Positions 24,836-37,184 of a DNA stretch of 64,000 nt are shown one piece after another. Location of the stretch: contig NC_088782.1 of assembly GCF_958450345.1 (NCBI RefSeq), positions 2,179,501 to 2,243,500 of the forward strand, read 5' to 3'. This DNA is from Calliphora vicina. Lineage: Eukaryota > Arthropoda > Insecta > Diptera > Calliphoridae. Every line of letters starts with the position of its first letter. Position 1 is the stretch's first letter. Under the pieces are notes generated by a model. That model did not search any database, was not told the DNA's origin, and saw nothing but the letters and a program-made list of their open reading frames with translations. The translations under genes were made by a program, and so were the position numbers.

Positions 24836-25400
24836 TCAAACGTCATTTCGGAAATGCTAAATCGCTTTTCAAGGTATCTCGTCTTCGATTCGTATGGTAC
24901 CCAATTTGCCTTTTTTTTTGACAAATCCTGCTGCTTGCAAACGTTTTGCTTCTTGAGTATCTCCCTATGATATTGCAAGCTCATGTTGAGTTTGACAACA
25001 ACATTCACGGATTAATGCCTCCAAATCTTGGTCTTCAAATTGTTTGGTTGTCCTGGGCCTTCCGTTTCAAAATCATCACTTCTGAACATGCACCATCTCT
25101 TGCACGTTGAAACCGATGGAACACGTTCACCATAAGCTTTGGTGATCTATGTGTACTTCTGCGGCACGTTTTTCAAATGAAAGAAGTAAAGCAAAACTTT
25201 CCACATATGACGCTTTGTTGGCACAAAATTCGACAAAAAAAACTTTGTTGTTTACACTTAATGTTCCATAACTAAGCGAGGATGAATGACAGATATATAC
25301 CCTTTAGAGTGATATAAAAGTTATTAAAAATTAATAAAGGGGTTCAAAAGATACGCCACCTATAGCAAATCCCACATTTTTAAGTCATATACCCAATCAG
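24836..25400 (-). pseudogene. Mariner remnant 2 (N-terminal half of transposase)
   Basis: Reading from about 25225 down to 24836 with several frameshifts and a stop, the minus strand gives a start region (FVPTKRHM..VLLYFFHLK), then YGERVPSVSTCKRWCMFRSD, then QFEDQDLEALIRECCCQTQH, then NWVPYESKTRYLEKRFS. These are successive blocks of the mariner N-terminal HTH region and the linker WVPxELK block. The catalytic domain is lost. The upstream terminus to about 25400 matches remnants 1 and 3. Confidence 0.85.
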
Positions 25401-25471
25401 TTGAAATCAAATTTCAGTAAAAATATTTTTTTAAACACACTTTCAACATATTTGGGGTCAAACGGTCTGAT

Positions 25472-25636
25472 TGTCCTAATATATTATGATAGTTTAAACA
25501 AATTGTTGTTGTGCTTCAAAAAAAGTGTTATTTTATGACAAAACAATGAACATAGTTCAAAAAGTCTTATTAGTTTAGAACATTATTGTTTGAAACACAA
25601 CAAAAATTGTTTAAACTATCATAATATATTAGGACA
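25472..25636. mobile_element. Foldback MITE with TGTCCTAATATATTATGATA ends
   Basis: The left arm (25472 onward) is mirrored perfectly over about 29 bp, and imperfectly over about 45 bp, by the arm ending at 25636. The flank repeats GACATTATGACAATATGACC, which is also the outer part of the degraded relative at 14195-14375. Confidence 0.8.
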
Positions 25637-26019
25637 TTATGACAATAAAGACATTATGACAATATGACCTAATAGCATATCATTTTTTAAAATTTTAAAA
25701 ATTGTGGTGTGAATGTATGTACATATACATTTTATTTACACGATAAAAACGTAATAAAACTTAATGAAGATTAATATATATATATGGAATATGAAATTAA
25801 AAAACTTACATTTCTAAGTAACGTAGAATTTTTTCTTTTAATTGAATTTATAAAATTTGAGCACTTATTATTACACAACTATTTTTTTTCAAATGAGTTG
25901 ACGGTTATATGTAAATAGTGTTGTCTATTCATCGAAATAAAAATATTTAAATAAATGTTTGTGTAAACGATTTTATTTATGCGAAAATTTATTTGTTATT
26001 ATCTAAAAAAATGTTTTTT
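25637..26019. other. AT-rich spacer
   Basis: No supported feature. Confidence 0.35.
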
Positions 26020-26222
26020 TTTTATAAAGCGTGCAATTTGTATGAAGAATACTGGTAATAAGGTTTTAAACTTGAATTTTTTTCATACACAATTTGTTTA
26101 ACGTTTGGAAGCGTAAGCAATTTGTATGAAGAATACTGGGAAAAAAGTTTAAAACTTATTTCCATAGAATTTTATTTTAACGTTTGTCGTTGCGTTTTAT
26201 AAAATGAGGCCCTAAATTTGTT
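26020..26222 (-). mobile_element. TTTTATAAAATGAGG-family MITE, copy 1
   Basis: Its outer end (CGTTTTATAAAATGAGGCCC near 26193) and interior (GTATGAAGAATACTGGG, TTCCATAGAATTTTATTTTA) are mirrored by copy 2 at 26418-26562 over nearly 120 bp. The left portion contains a partial extra copy of the GTATGAAGAATACTGG segment near 26040. Confidence 0.75.
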
Positions 26223-26417
26223 TTATAATCTTTTGATAAATTGAATATGAATAAGGTTTTAATCATAGAGACACATATTGCGTAAATTCTGTTTTTTAAA
26301 TTTATAAAAAGTTTCTAATACTACATTTGAGTGATAAGTTGATTTTATGAACTTGATAAATAGAGTATAAATAATGATTTACTCATAGATACACATAGTG
26401 CTTTACATTTTAATTTT

Positions 26418-26562
26418 TTTAGGGTCTAATTTTATAAAACGAAATGACAAACGTTAAAATAAAATTCTATGGAAATAAGTTTTAAACTTTTTTCCCAGTA
26501 TTCTTCATACAAATTGCTTACGCTTCCAAACGTTTTGTTTTATAAAATGAGGACCTTAATTT
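26418..26562 (+). mobile_element. TTTTATAAAATGAGG-family MITE, copy 2
   Basis: A short element with ends TTAGGGTCTAATTTTATAAA and TTTTATAAAATGAGGACCTT, inverted relative to copy 1. The two copies about 200 bp apart form a hairpin with ~118 bp arms. No ORF. Confidence 0.75.
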
Positions 26563-27012
26563 ACTGAAATTGTTATTAAATTTTGCGAGAACAAAATTCT
26601 TATTTTAGCGAATAGGAATAAACACGTGATTTTTTTTTGAGAAATGCTTTAATGAATATATTTTTATGAATATTTTTTGTTTTGTTTCACATTTCAACAA
26701 AATAATTTGTTTTGTAGTTTTTTATCAAATAAAACTATAACATTTCAAATAGCATTAAACCAACTATATTTACAACACTGTTATTAATATTTTCCCTCAT
26801 AAATTCCCATATACATTTCATATAACTGTATGTTGAATAAATTTTAAATTTATTGAATAAGGTGAAAATAATAATTTTTACAAAAAAGGTTAAGGTTTAT
26901 GTCTGTACTATTGGAATTTTCAACACCATTAGAATTCAACTAATGGTGAATAGGGTGAAAAACTATATATTTTAAAATAAAATTAGTATTATAAACATGA
27001 AAATAAACATTC
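26563..27012. other. AT-rich spacer
   Basis: No supported feature. Confidence 0.35.
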
Positions 27013-27080
27013 TGGTGTAGGCTAAGGGTTTAGACTACTGAACTGTAGCCGAACTACATCGGTTCGAATCTCAGTGGAGG
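27013..27080 (+). other. tRNA-like / SINE promoter-like segment
   Basis: A B-box match (GGTTCGAATCTC at 27061) lies about 45 nt after an A-box-like GTGTAGGCTAAGGG. A GTAG...CTAC D-arm could form, but the other arms are not convincing. It is best read as a degraded tRNA-derived SINE head or pseudo-tRNA. Confidence 0.35.
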
Positions 27081-27129
27081 CAAAACAATTTTATTGAAAA
27101 AAAAATAAAACTACTTGAATAGAATAGTA

Positions 27130-27850
27130 GAACTGAATTTCAAAAAAGTACCAATATAAGTGTACTGAAATTTGGCCCTTTTTACCCATTTGTATTTGAC
27201 TTCCGAATAGCATGTTGTGGATTCTTTTTTGTGTGGTTGGAAGAATATTTTATCTTTTTTTATTTTTAAATTGAATAAATAATATCAAATCTCCGTTTTT
27301 ATCCCGTTTTTTGTCCCCTTTTTATCCCCCGTGAAGAAATAATTTTCAAAAAAGTACCTAGTAATACGTACTATTTGAAAATAATAGTTCATGGAATTGT
27401 TAGTGAGAAAATACATTTTGATAAAAAAGTACCAAAAAAGAAAACAATTTTGAGGCCTTAGGAATTCGAATTTCAAAAAAGTACCAAAAAGATTTCTAGT
27501 TTTTATTGATCTGAGCCAGATACATTCAATATAATATTTCTATGTTTATTTATGTAGGAGATATACATGTTAACAGAGGGTTCTACGGGGACTATTTTTA
27601 CCCCATATGGCCACTTGAATTTTGAATTTCAAAAAAGTACCAAACACCTGTCGGCTCTTTTTTTGATTACAGGCGGACGCATTTAAAATATTATTTCTAA
27701 GTTTATTTGTTTTGGAGATATAGAGGTACAGGTTTTACCCGTTTTTGCCCCATTTGTCCCCCTTAACGACCGAATTTGGGCTGTGCGATGATGAATGAAT
27801 CAGTCAGTCAGTCAGTCAGTCAGTCACGTTACTCTTTTATATATATAGAT
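27130..27850 (+). repeat. Right end of the TACTAGC-type repeat: modular units and TCAG microsatellite
   Basis: The motif TTCAAAAAAGTACC recurs at about 27139, 27345, 27471 and 27627, the last two at the heads of units about 156 bp apart. The block ends with six CAGT units (27801-27824) and TATATATAGAT (27840-27850). This organisation (modular AAAGTACC units, tetranucleotide run, TATATATAGA terminus) suggests a non-autonomous repeat 3' end. Confidence 0.6.
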
Positions 27851-28093
27851 ATGTACATGTCGTTATCTCAATTCTAAAACATATTATGTCGAGTTACTAT
27901 GTTTTCATAGAAATTGCATTTAAGAAAAATTGGCTAGTAATAAGATTGAAGTATGTTGCTAACCCATAAACGTTAAATTTGTTTAAACTTAGACAATTAT
28001 AAGAGATATCGTCAAAGAACGTATTTATATCTAAAAACTCAACATTAGGACTTAGTATGTTATACAATGAAGGTATAGTATGTATGTATATTA

Positions 28094-28625
28094 GGGTGGG
28101 TAAATTGTTTTGTTCAACAGGCGTATAGCAAAAACGTAAACATTTCCGTAGAATATTTTAAAGGATTTTATTTTGATTTTCTCGAAAAAAGAGTCAAATT
28201 GACCCCAAAAGAGTGGAGATAGAGGGTTAAGATCTTCCACGAAAATTATCCCCATAAAATTTCACAATATTAACTTACAACAATTTTTTCACTTAGTATA
28301 ATGCACCCCACGTTCAAAAAATTTAAACTTTCATCCACTGTAAACAAAAATTCAGACCAGCTGGACTTCAAGTTTATGCTACAAAAATTATCTACTCAAC
28401 ATGCCCTTTCAGAATTATAGTGACTCTATTCTGTGCCAATCAAAAAGTCTCAATTTGTTGGACAATGAAATTTCTTAAACGTGTATTTTGAAGTATATCA
28501 GCTAGAGCTAGGTTTTGATTTTAGACCCATACTTTCCTTTGATAATTTCCTTAGAATTTTGTATAGATTCCGATTTTGTTATATGCAAGTCACGGTTTTT
28601 AGCGCCCGAACAAATTGACCCACCC
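28094..28625. mobile_element. GGGTGG-family MITE, complete copy
   Basis: The element lies between TA at 28092-28093 and TA at 28626-28627, with ends GGGTGGGTAAATTG and CAAATTGACCCACCC. It is 532 bp with no ORF. The TA duplication and length suit a Tc1/mariner-mobilised MITE. The interior is shared in inverted orientation with 31491-31996. Confidence 0.8.
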
Positions 28626-28627
28626 TA

Positions 28628-29148
28628 ATGTATATATAGGGTGTAGTGAACAACACGTAATGTTGTATAATAAATCCATTGATCTTTTTGAAGAACAAAC
28701 AACCATAACAAAAACATCATCAACAACAAACAACAACAAAAAAGCTCTTAATTTATTTTATTTTACGGATGTGACTGGACAATGTCACAAGCATTGTGTT
28801 TCACTAAACTTCTACTCGGACGAATAATTGAGGAACTTTGAAATAAAAAAAAGGAAAAACATGAATATAGAATCGGACTAGAAGCGTGGGTGAAAACAAA
28901 AAACCCAATAGGGTATTTAGCTCCAATGAGAAGATACTTATTTTATTTGTAAGAGTTTTTTTTATAATCACCTTCGCTTCAAGTTCAAATCTTTGAACAC
29001 AATAGTGTGAGCGAAATAAGATTTTATGTGCTTCCGACATGCACAACATTTTTCTAAGTGTGTGTACATATATTAGTTAGTTTAAGGATACTTCAACGAG
29101 TATAAATGAGAACCTAAGTATGTATCTATGTTTGTTTACTTGTATGTA
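28628..29148. other. Non-coding spacer
   Basis: Short CAACAA repeats near 28720; no supported gene. Confidence 0.4.
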
Positions 29149-29591
29149 GCCAGCAGTTCAAGGAGACTGTCCCGAACTAGAGATTTTACCTAGTTACTAG
29201 CTACGTGACTAGTTATTTTAATACGCGCATTTACCCTTTGGATTAAAATGATCCAGTCCAGTTACCTTACCCAACTGGTTACTTGTAAACAAACCTTCCT
29301 CCGACAACTCTCCAATAGATTACTTATGGTGGTTTAAGTAACTACTTTATAAAGTGTAGAACACAATAGCCACTTAAAGTGATTACAACTGAGTTCACGT
29401 TAGGTTATATGGGATAAATGTATACTTAAGTAAAAAGAAAATAAACTGTATGAGTATTATATCAACCAGTTTGTGCGAATTACTCACCAAAAGTTTAATA
29501 TGATTAAAGATTACCAGGGATATATAAAGTAACCAATTCATATATCTCTGCACTCCAAAAGGATACATTGACTACTTGCTGAACTGCTGGG
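29149..29591. mobile_element. CCCAGCAGTT-family MITE, copy 3 (internally deleted)
   Basis: Ends are GCCAGCAGTTCAAGGAGACT and GAACTGCTGGG. The order of shared blocks follows copy 2 (19734-20513), but about 340 bp of the interior is missing, giving a 443 bp derivative. Confidence 0.8.
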
Positions 29592-30286
29592 TAACCTATA
29601 AGTAGAATACATAGTAAGTAAATGTCTGTTTATCATGGCAGATTTTTTGGGTTCTAATTTAGAAAGATTCTTTGTGCAAATGATTATATAGAGTTTGAGT
29701 GTGTAAATAAGTTTATTTCAAAGAAACACAATAGTGCTAACTACTAATAAAAACTTATTGGGGAATGTTTGCCAAGGAAACACAAAAGTTGCATGACTTC
29801 TTGAAATTAAATTTAACGATTGTTGAAATCGACTTTCTAAAACCTTTAGATAAATTTCATAGCAATTTATATGGTTGTTTGGCATACCTTCTCTTAACCT
29901 TAAGTTTATGTCTTAAATTGCAGTATTTATAGAAATCCTTACAAAACTATTTTATTTGTAGTGAACATTCAGGCTTTATAAGAGTAAGTCCATGTGTTTA
30001 TTTATATCCTTGTGATGGCGAGTAATTGTAGTCTTTTGTCATAAAGGATTATATGAAACACTATTGGAGTCGAAGAAATTCTCATAAAAAACCATAAAAT
30101 AGAATAATAACAAAAACTAAATAAAAAAAAAAGAGAAACATTAGTAAATACGACTTTTATTGCGAGCTTATTTTTATGTTTTTTACATATTTATACAATA
30201 GACCAATTGAAAATTAAATAACAAGTTTTGGATTTACTTTAAAAATAAAACATAATAAAAATCTTTGGAAAATAATAAAAGCAAGC
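29592..30286. other. AT-rich spacer
   Basis: No supported feature. Confidence 0.4.
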
Positions 30287-30290
30287 TTAA

Positions 30291-30570
30291 CCCTCCGTTA
30301 GTCGCAATCATTTTCAATCGAGACTTGTCTCAATGCATCAAATTGATATCAATAAAAAAACGGCGCGTTTAAAAACAATCTCTTCGCTTTTTATTTCGAA
30401 AACATTAAAACAATATTAAATTCAAAGTATTTAAAAGAGTAATAAAAATAAAATTGCCGTAAAAATATATTTTTTATCAAAAAATAGCTTAAAATATAGG
30501 GTGTTTAAAACAAATTACAATAAAAATTTTTTTGTCTGTATCAACCAGATCAGTTGCGAGTAACGGAGGG
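30291..30570. mobile_element. 280 bp piggyBac-type MITE (TTAA flanked)
   Basis: 17 bp terminal repeats (CCCTCCGTTAGTCGCAA left; TTGCGAGTAACGGAGGG right, one mismatch) lie directly between TTAA tetranucleotides at 30287-30290 and 30571-30574. TTAA target sites and CCC-starting ends are the hallmark of piggyBac elements. No ORF. Confidence 0.88.
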
Positions 30571-30574
30571 TTAA

Positions 30575-31490
30575 ACATGAAGAAATTGTTCATTCATTTG
30601 TTTATAATGTTATTCCAAGTTGGTTAAATTGCAAATTTTATTAGAAACGACTACGTACTTTGATTTTCGGATCATCTTTGGATTAACTCATCAAGAACAG
30701 AACTTTGTGAATGACTACTAAAGTCATAGGAAAGGTTAAAGTATCAATCATACACTCTAATCAATTTTCATGTAAATTTCCTAAATTGATAGTAAAAATT
30801 CTTTGTACAACATATTAAACGTTAAAGTAAGATTTCAAACTTTGTGTATAAAACTTCTATTTATGAACATTATATTGCTACGTTTTTAACTTTTAAAAAC
30901 GTTGGTTTATTTCCTTTATAATGTACAAGAATATACAGCACACTTAAAGGCAGTAAATTTATTCTTTACTTAACGATACTTCAAATTAGACTGACTGGTG
31001 TCCTCACGGTCAATTTATATACACTGCATTACCATCTAGATTTTTCTTAAAAGCTCTATTTCTACAATGATCTTCTAACTAGTATATTCGAATTGTAGAG
31101 CTTTCGATGTTGGCAGCTTAATAGTTTAGTGTCACCATACTTACAAACAATGCTCAACTCAAAGCTTTTATTTAATATTGTATGTTCCACAGTTATGTTA
31201 ATAATATCCAAAGATACGTTAAACATTATGCAACATTAAACCAGACGTTAAAATCGTTATATTTGAATTCAAGTACGACGCAAGCCGGGGTATTGCTGTA
31301 TTTACAAAAATTTATTTAAAGGATAAATAAATATCGCCTTATACAACCCCAAAACGGCGTTGGCAAATTTGTAGATTTCCTTAATTTGTATGGTAAACAA
31401 TCACATTTCGAAGAACGAAAAAGTTTTGCTCAATTTTGTTAAATTGATTGCTTCTAACAGTAAGCAATTATTTAATATGTATAAACATTA
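30575..31490. other. AT-rich spacer
   Basis: No supported feature. Confidence 0.4.
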
Positions 31491-31996
31491 GGGTGGGTCA
31501 ATTTTTTTGGTCAACAGTAATGTAATTTACGAAAAATTTTAAGAAAATTTCCTCAAGAAACTATGGGTCTAAAATCAAAACCTACCTCCCGCTGAAAGAC
31601 TTCAAAATACACGTTTAAGAAATTTCACTGTACAACAAATTGAGACTTTTTGATTGGAACAGAATAGCGACCCTATAATTCTGAAAGGGCATGTTGAGTA
31701 GGTAATTTTTGTAGAATAAACTTATAGTCCAGCTGGTCTGAATTTTTTTTACAGTGGATGAAAGTTTTAATTTTTTATACTAACTGAAAAAAAATTTTGT
31801 AATTTAATGTCTGAGAGAATTCTTATTGTCAGATTTATATGGTGGAATTTTATGGGGATCGTTTTTGTGGAAGATATTAACCCTCTATCTCCACTTTTTA
31901 GGGGTAAATTAGTCCCTGTTTTCAAGAAAATTCAAAAAAAAACATTTAAGGATTAAAATATTCTACGAAAATATTTGCCGAAAAATTTTAGTGGAG
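31491..31996. mobile_element. GGGTGG-family MITE, truncated inverted copy
   Basis: It begins after TA (31489-31490) with GGGTGGGTCAATTTTTTTGG and follows the 28094-28625 copy in reverse orientation. Shared blocks include AGACTTTTTGATTGG, AAAGGGCATGTTGAGTA and AACCCTCTATCTCCACTTTT. The far end lacks the CCCACCC terminus. Confidence 0.8.
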
Positions 31997-34900
31997 GTCA
32001 ACAAAGATACCAAAGTTGTAAATAATGCTGGTGCCAGATTTAATAAATGCTTTTAGAAATCACATCAATGACTGTGGTTGTACTTAAATATTTACGTACG
32101 AGTGAATACAATTAATCTGTTTTTTTAAAACGTATCTGAATTGGTATTATTAATTCGAGAAAAATTACAGCAATTTATTTGATATTCACATTTAATTTGT
32201 GTCTGCATTTCAATAACAGCCAAAATATGTTCAATATAGAATTTACCTCCACCATTATCGATGGTTTATAAAGCAAAATATTATACCTCCTTCCCATAAC
32301 AAAAAAGTTTTATTATAAAACAGGAAAATTAAAAATTTCAAATAAATTGTACTCTATTAAACCTACGCAAAGTATGAACTCCAAAAACGCAGAACTGCTA
32401 AATGAGAACTCCTGCATATTTTTTTGTATCACTGTGTTGCTTTAGAAATTGCCTAAAAAATTTGTTAAAAACTGTTTGCTATTTATGCGCGAAAGTAAAG
32501 TAAAGAATATGTCGATGATATGGTCCATAAATAAGATTATAAACGGTTACATGGTTATGTAACATTTTGTGATTTCACCCACTTATATTAGATAATTTTA
32601 TTGCAATTTATATTTTTTTAAACATAAATTATTATAAAAATATTTAATTATAAGATTTATTATTTAATATAAATTCAAACACAAAATAAAAGTAAAAAAG
32701 TTTAGTCGAACATCAAACTATTTTCTAATATTTTTGATACCAGAAGTGTCAAAAAAATACATGTGTAATTATTTATATTTCTTTTTGTTATCCTGAAAAT
32801 GTTGTGGACAAACACAATATCATTTTTGTAAGCGCATCGAGAAACATAGTATATAAACCTTGTTTTTGTGTATGTTTTATATATATAGAGATATGTATAT
32901 CGCTACCTTAATATAGAAAGATCCTAACTAACATTTTCCTTACTTTAGAGGAGAAGGAAACAACTTCATAAAACTTAAAGTTCTGTAGTTGCAATTTTTT
33001 TTTAAACACAGACATTTATGAAGGTCTTCAACCAATTTATTGTTGTGACATTTTATTTTATTAATGGTGTATTATGGGATTATCTACCGAAGTATGGAAA
33101 AAAGCTAAATTTTGGGAAAAAAAACGAGTTAAGGCGTTTCTATATTAAGGTAACGATATGTAAAATATTTATTAAACAAATTATTTTTAAAAATTCGTAC
33201 ACTGTAACGTATGAGTAATAAACAAATATTTTTATAGTAAACATTTCATATTGACATTTTTTTTTGTTTCTTGCTCAACATGTCCAACTCACAACACTAC
33301 AGCTCCTAGTACATGACATATAAGTTATAAATAAATATTTACAAAAAACCATATTTCTAGAATATGTGGTTAAATTTGCTAAATTAGTAGTGGTATTCAA
33401 CCTAGGAAAAAATATGACAGAAAAACTTTATTTACAGAAAGAAGTTGTTAATATTTTATTTCCTTCTTTTTTTTGTCATTTCTTGTTATTTTCTGCAATA
33501 AAATTCACACCTATTTATTTATTTAGTTGTTTTTTTTTGTATTTATACCATTTATTGTATTGCCAACAACATTCGAAATGTGGTAAACAAAACTTGCAGA
33601 CATAAAATATAAATAACATGATTTGAGAACTTTTGTTATTATATAATGTTTAGAAATTAGAGAGTTCTTTATGTGCATACATGTGTGCATTAGGGGTGCC
33701 CTTGTATTGGATTTTGGCACAGTGGTTTAGAAACGTTTTATTTTGGTTCTTTAACAATATTATAGTCACTGTAATTATATAAATGATTGCAATAACCATA
33801 ATATTTCTACATGTTCCAACATTGAATGCGTGTGACTTTTAACCCTTTGTCGACCGACGGTACTTATAAGTTCCATAACAATAATATGCTTACAAAATGA
33901 AAACAAAACATATTTTGACCGTTTTTTTTCAAAATTACTTTGAAGTACACTATCATCTTTGGAATAATATATTTGTTTGCCTCTTGGCAAATCCGCTTTC
34001 TCATTGTTGTGTTCTTTATGTTATTTATGTTGTAATGATAAAAAGACTGTTTCGTAAAATACCATAAAATAGACTTGTAATAGAAAATATTATAAATGTT
34101 ACAAATTAATCAATATATTAATAAAATTCTAACAAAAATCAGGTCCCTTTCGGATCCTTGCAGGTCACTTTCGGTTCCTTTCAGGTCCTCCGCAAAGTTA
34201 AAATTTTGTAAATAACTGCCTGAAGTCCTTATTTTCAATATTTCATAATAAAAATAAAACTTTTTCAACGATTTAAAGCCTTGGAGATAACTGAACATTC
34301 GACCCTCCGTAAGCCCGCCATATTTAAAAAACCAAAAAAATAGGTCGAGCTAATTTAAAAAAAAAATATTGTTGGCCCTCATTCAGTCCATGAAGTTTTT
34401 TAAATTTCGTTAAAAAAAATTTTAAAATGTAAAATTCGGGATTCGATTTGTATATGAAATTTTATAATTTTTTTGGTATCATGTTATAACAATGTCAGAC
34501 AATTTTTATATTTAAACATCTATGGGTAAATAAAATATGAAATCTTTATTAATTGGATTTTTTTTCTCAATTAAAAACTCGAACCATAGAGAAACATAGA
34601 GCGGAAACTATGAAAAAACTCAAACAAAAAAATTACTCAAAATAATCACACATACGAGTGTTGTTTTTGTTTTCACATAGTTTTTTCTACAAATACATTC
34701 TCACCACTTAGGTTTCTGACAACTGAGTTAGGTCTTTGACAGGAGAGTTTCCGCTCTATGTCTATCCTCTATGACTCGAACATTCAAATTGCTCAAATTT
34801 TTGGCACTTGGTTTTCAGAAGACAGAAAACAATTTTAGACCTTGGAAGCATGGAAAATCAAAAAGGTCCAATATAAAGTCATGTATACATTTATAATGAT

Positions 34901-35445
34901 AAAACAACCTTTACAAAATCTGCAATAAATAACTCAAATTTGTGAATCGTGCATTAATTCAGTATGGTTTACTGAATTATTAGATAAATAAGTTTTTGTA
35001 CATCAAGTTAAATTAAGTCTAAATTCTTACCACTCAACTCAACTGAGAACTAACTAAACTTGAATTCATCTATCACAGGTTTAAATGATACATATTTGAA
35101 ATGATTCCAAAGAGATTCTTAAATACTTTTCTACCACATACTTGCTCACACACAAAACCAATACTCAATAACTATTATATTTCTAATGTGAATTTAAGTA
35201 AAGTACGAGCATGTTTTCAGTAAATCTTCTTTGTAAATATTGATAACGTCAACATATTTCCTAAACTTAATAATGTTGATCAACATTCCACTACAAACAC
35301 AACATAACGAATACGTATTTGTGAGAATATCAAATGAAGACAATAAAAATTTCTAATATTCCGGATTTGCAGAAAATATTATATCATTGTAACTGGCAAT
35401 AGAAACTTTTTTTATGCTAAAAAAAAAAATAAATAAGTATGTATG
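31997..35445. other. AT-rich non-coding stretch
   Basis: Short ORFs of 62-81 codons at 33018, 33366, 33523, 33775 and 34110 have no recognisable domain and A/T-driven composition. A CATTAGGGGTGCCC motif near 33688 may be a further GGGTGG-type end. No gene is supported. Confidence 0.5.
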
Positions 35446-36229
35446 TATGGGGCATTTCATGTTAAGTAAACCAACTTTTGAAATCGATGTCTTCCGATCG
35501 GGATGAAATTTGCACCAAGGTTAGTTCTATTGGATAGTAACTCAGACACAATTTTTCAACAAGATCGGTCGAGAACTCTCTGAGTCTCTGAGTTAGAGGG
35601 GTTTAAAAAAGAAAGGGACCATATTGGGAAAAAGTTCAATTTTGCAAAAAAAAATTGAAAAATTGTATGTCTTGAGTTACAAAGTATTTATTTTGATAGA
35701 TATCCCACTAAGCGACCAAAAGGGTCTTCAAGGAAAATATCTAAGCTTTTGTTTGAGCTAAAAAAAAATTAAAAAAGGGTCCATTTTGAAAAAAAAGTCA
35801 ACAAAGTTTTTGATTTTGCAAAAAAAGTAAAAATTTGTATGTTTGAGTTACAAAACATTTATTTTGATAGATACCGAACTCGCATCCCACTAAGCAACCA
35901 AATAGGTCTTCAAGGGAAATATCTAAGCTATATTTTAAGAAAAAAAAGGTCCACGAAAAAAATGTCAAAAAAGTTTTTGATTTCGGAAAAAAATTATTGA
36001 AAAAATTTTATTTTTTTTAAATATTTTTTTTCGAAAGATTGAAGAAAGAGCTATATAAACTATTTGGGAAAAGAAAAAAAAAACCTGCTTGGCCAAAATG
36101 TCAAATTTTTACCCCCTCTAACTCAGAGAGTTCTCGACCGATCTTGTTGAAAAATTGTGTCTAAATTACTATCCCGATCGGAAGACATCGATTTCAAAAG
36201 TTGGTGCACTTGACATGAAATGCCCCATA
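35446..36229. mobile_element. 784 bp foldback element with GGGGCATTTCATG ends
   Basis: The left arm (35446-35600) and right arm (about 36107-36229) are complementary, e.g. TATGGGGCATTTCATG against CATGAAATGCCCCATA and GAACTCTCTGAG against CTCAGAGAGTTC. The centre holds two direct repeats (TGAGTTACAAA...ATTTATTTTGATAGAT near 35675 and 35845; AGGTCTTCAAGGGAAATATC near 35905 with a close match near 35730). No ORF. Confidence 0.85.
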
Positions 36230-36340
36230 TACATGAAGATAAGGTAGTATCTATGGTATTGTATTTGTAAGCGTTTCTATGTATACAAATTTATATATAA
36301 CCATTGGTACATGTATCTACATATATACATATGTACATTA

Positions 36341-36501
36341 GGGTGGCCACATAAAAAAGTTGTGGATGTTTCCAACTAAAATTAAAGTTTCATTCATACT
36401 AAGATGTTCAGTATTTTGAGAGCTGGATCAAAGGATAAATTGGTCCTATGGCTTTTATAATTTTGTTTTCATATTTTTTCATATTGGGAACAACGACACC
36501 C
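36341..36501. mobile_element. 161 bp GGGTG-ended MITE
   Basis: It lies between TA (36339-36340) and TA (36502-36503), with ends GGGTGGCCACA and CGACACCC. Only the outermost bases pair well, so the call is moderate. Confidence 0.5.
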
Positions 36502-36503
36502 TA

Positions 36504-37184
36504 ATAAAAATACATTCATAAATATTTAAAAACGATATAGATGTATATTTTATAAATACTTATTTACTACTTTAAGTTACATAATTTCGTTGTGTTTGTT
36601 TAGTCAACCATTTACACATTCACACATCCATTAATACGTACAACATACATAAATTCATATCTAGGAACTTATCTGTTGTAGAGAAATTCATAGAAGGTAA
36701 AGTAACAAGTCATAATATTACAAACATACATACATATACAAAATGACATTTTGTACATTAGGATTGACTGTAAATAAATTGCCCTACTTTTTTTGTAAAT
36801 GTGTCAGAATTTGCAATGTACTGTGGGACTGAATCCAAAATAAATGGTAAACTACTGGTCAGAATTCTTAAAACATCAACCGAGTAACTTTGACCCACAA
36901 AGCTAATGCTGGGTTGAAGTCGTATAAAGTTCAGAAGGTTCCAAAATCAAATGAACGAGCCATAAATCTTAGGTCACATTTTATATAAAAGTACACCTGT
37001 TGTGTGATGGATGATGAAACTTATGTACTGGCAGATTTTTCACAACTTCCGGGACAAGATTTTTTGTGGCTGAAGGACGAGGTAATGTTCAAGAACAATA
37101 CCGGACAAAAAAATAAATAAAATTCCCCAAAGAAGTTTCTTGTTGTGGCAAAAGAATTCTATCATTTGTGACATCAGCTACGAT
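36504..37184. other. Non-coding spacer
   Basis: An ACATTAGGATTGACTG motif near 36757 resembles a GGGTGG-repeat end. Nothing else is recognisable. Confidence 0.4.

Noticed and set aside
27013..27080. Functional tRNA gene
   Set aside because: Only the B box and a weak A box are convincing; no full cloverleaf with an acceptor stem.
33018..34298. Cluster of 62-79 codon ORFs as small host genes
   Set aside because: Composition is that of A/T-rich noise; no domains, signal peptides or repeated family seen.
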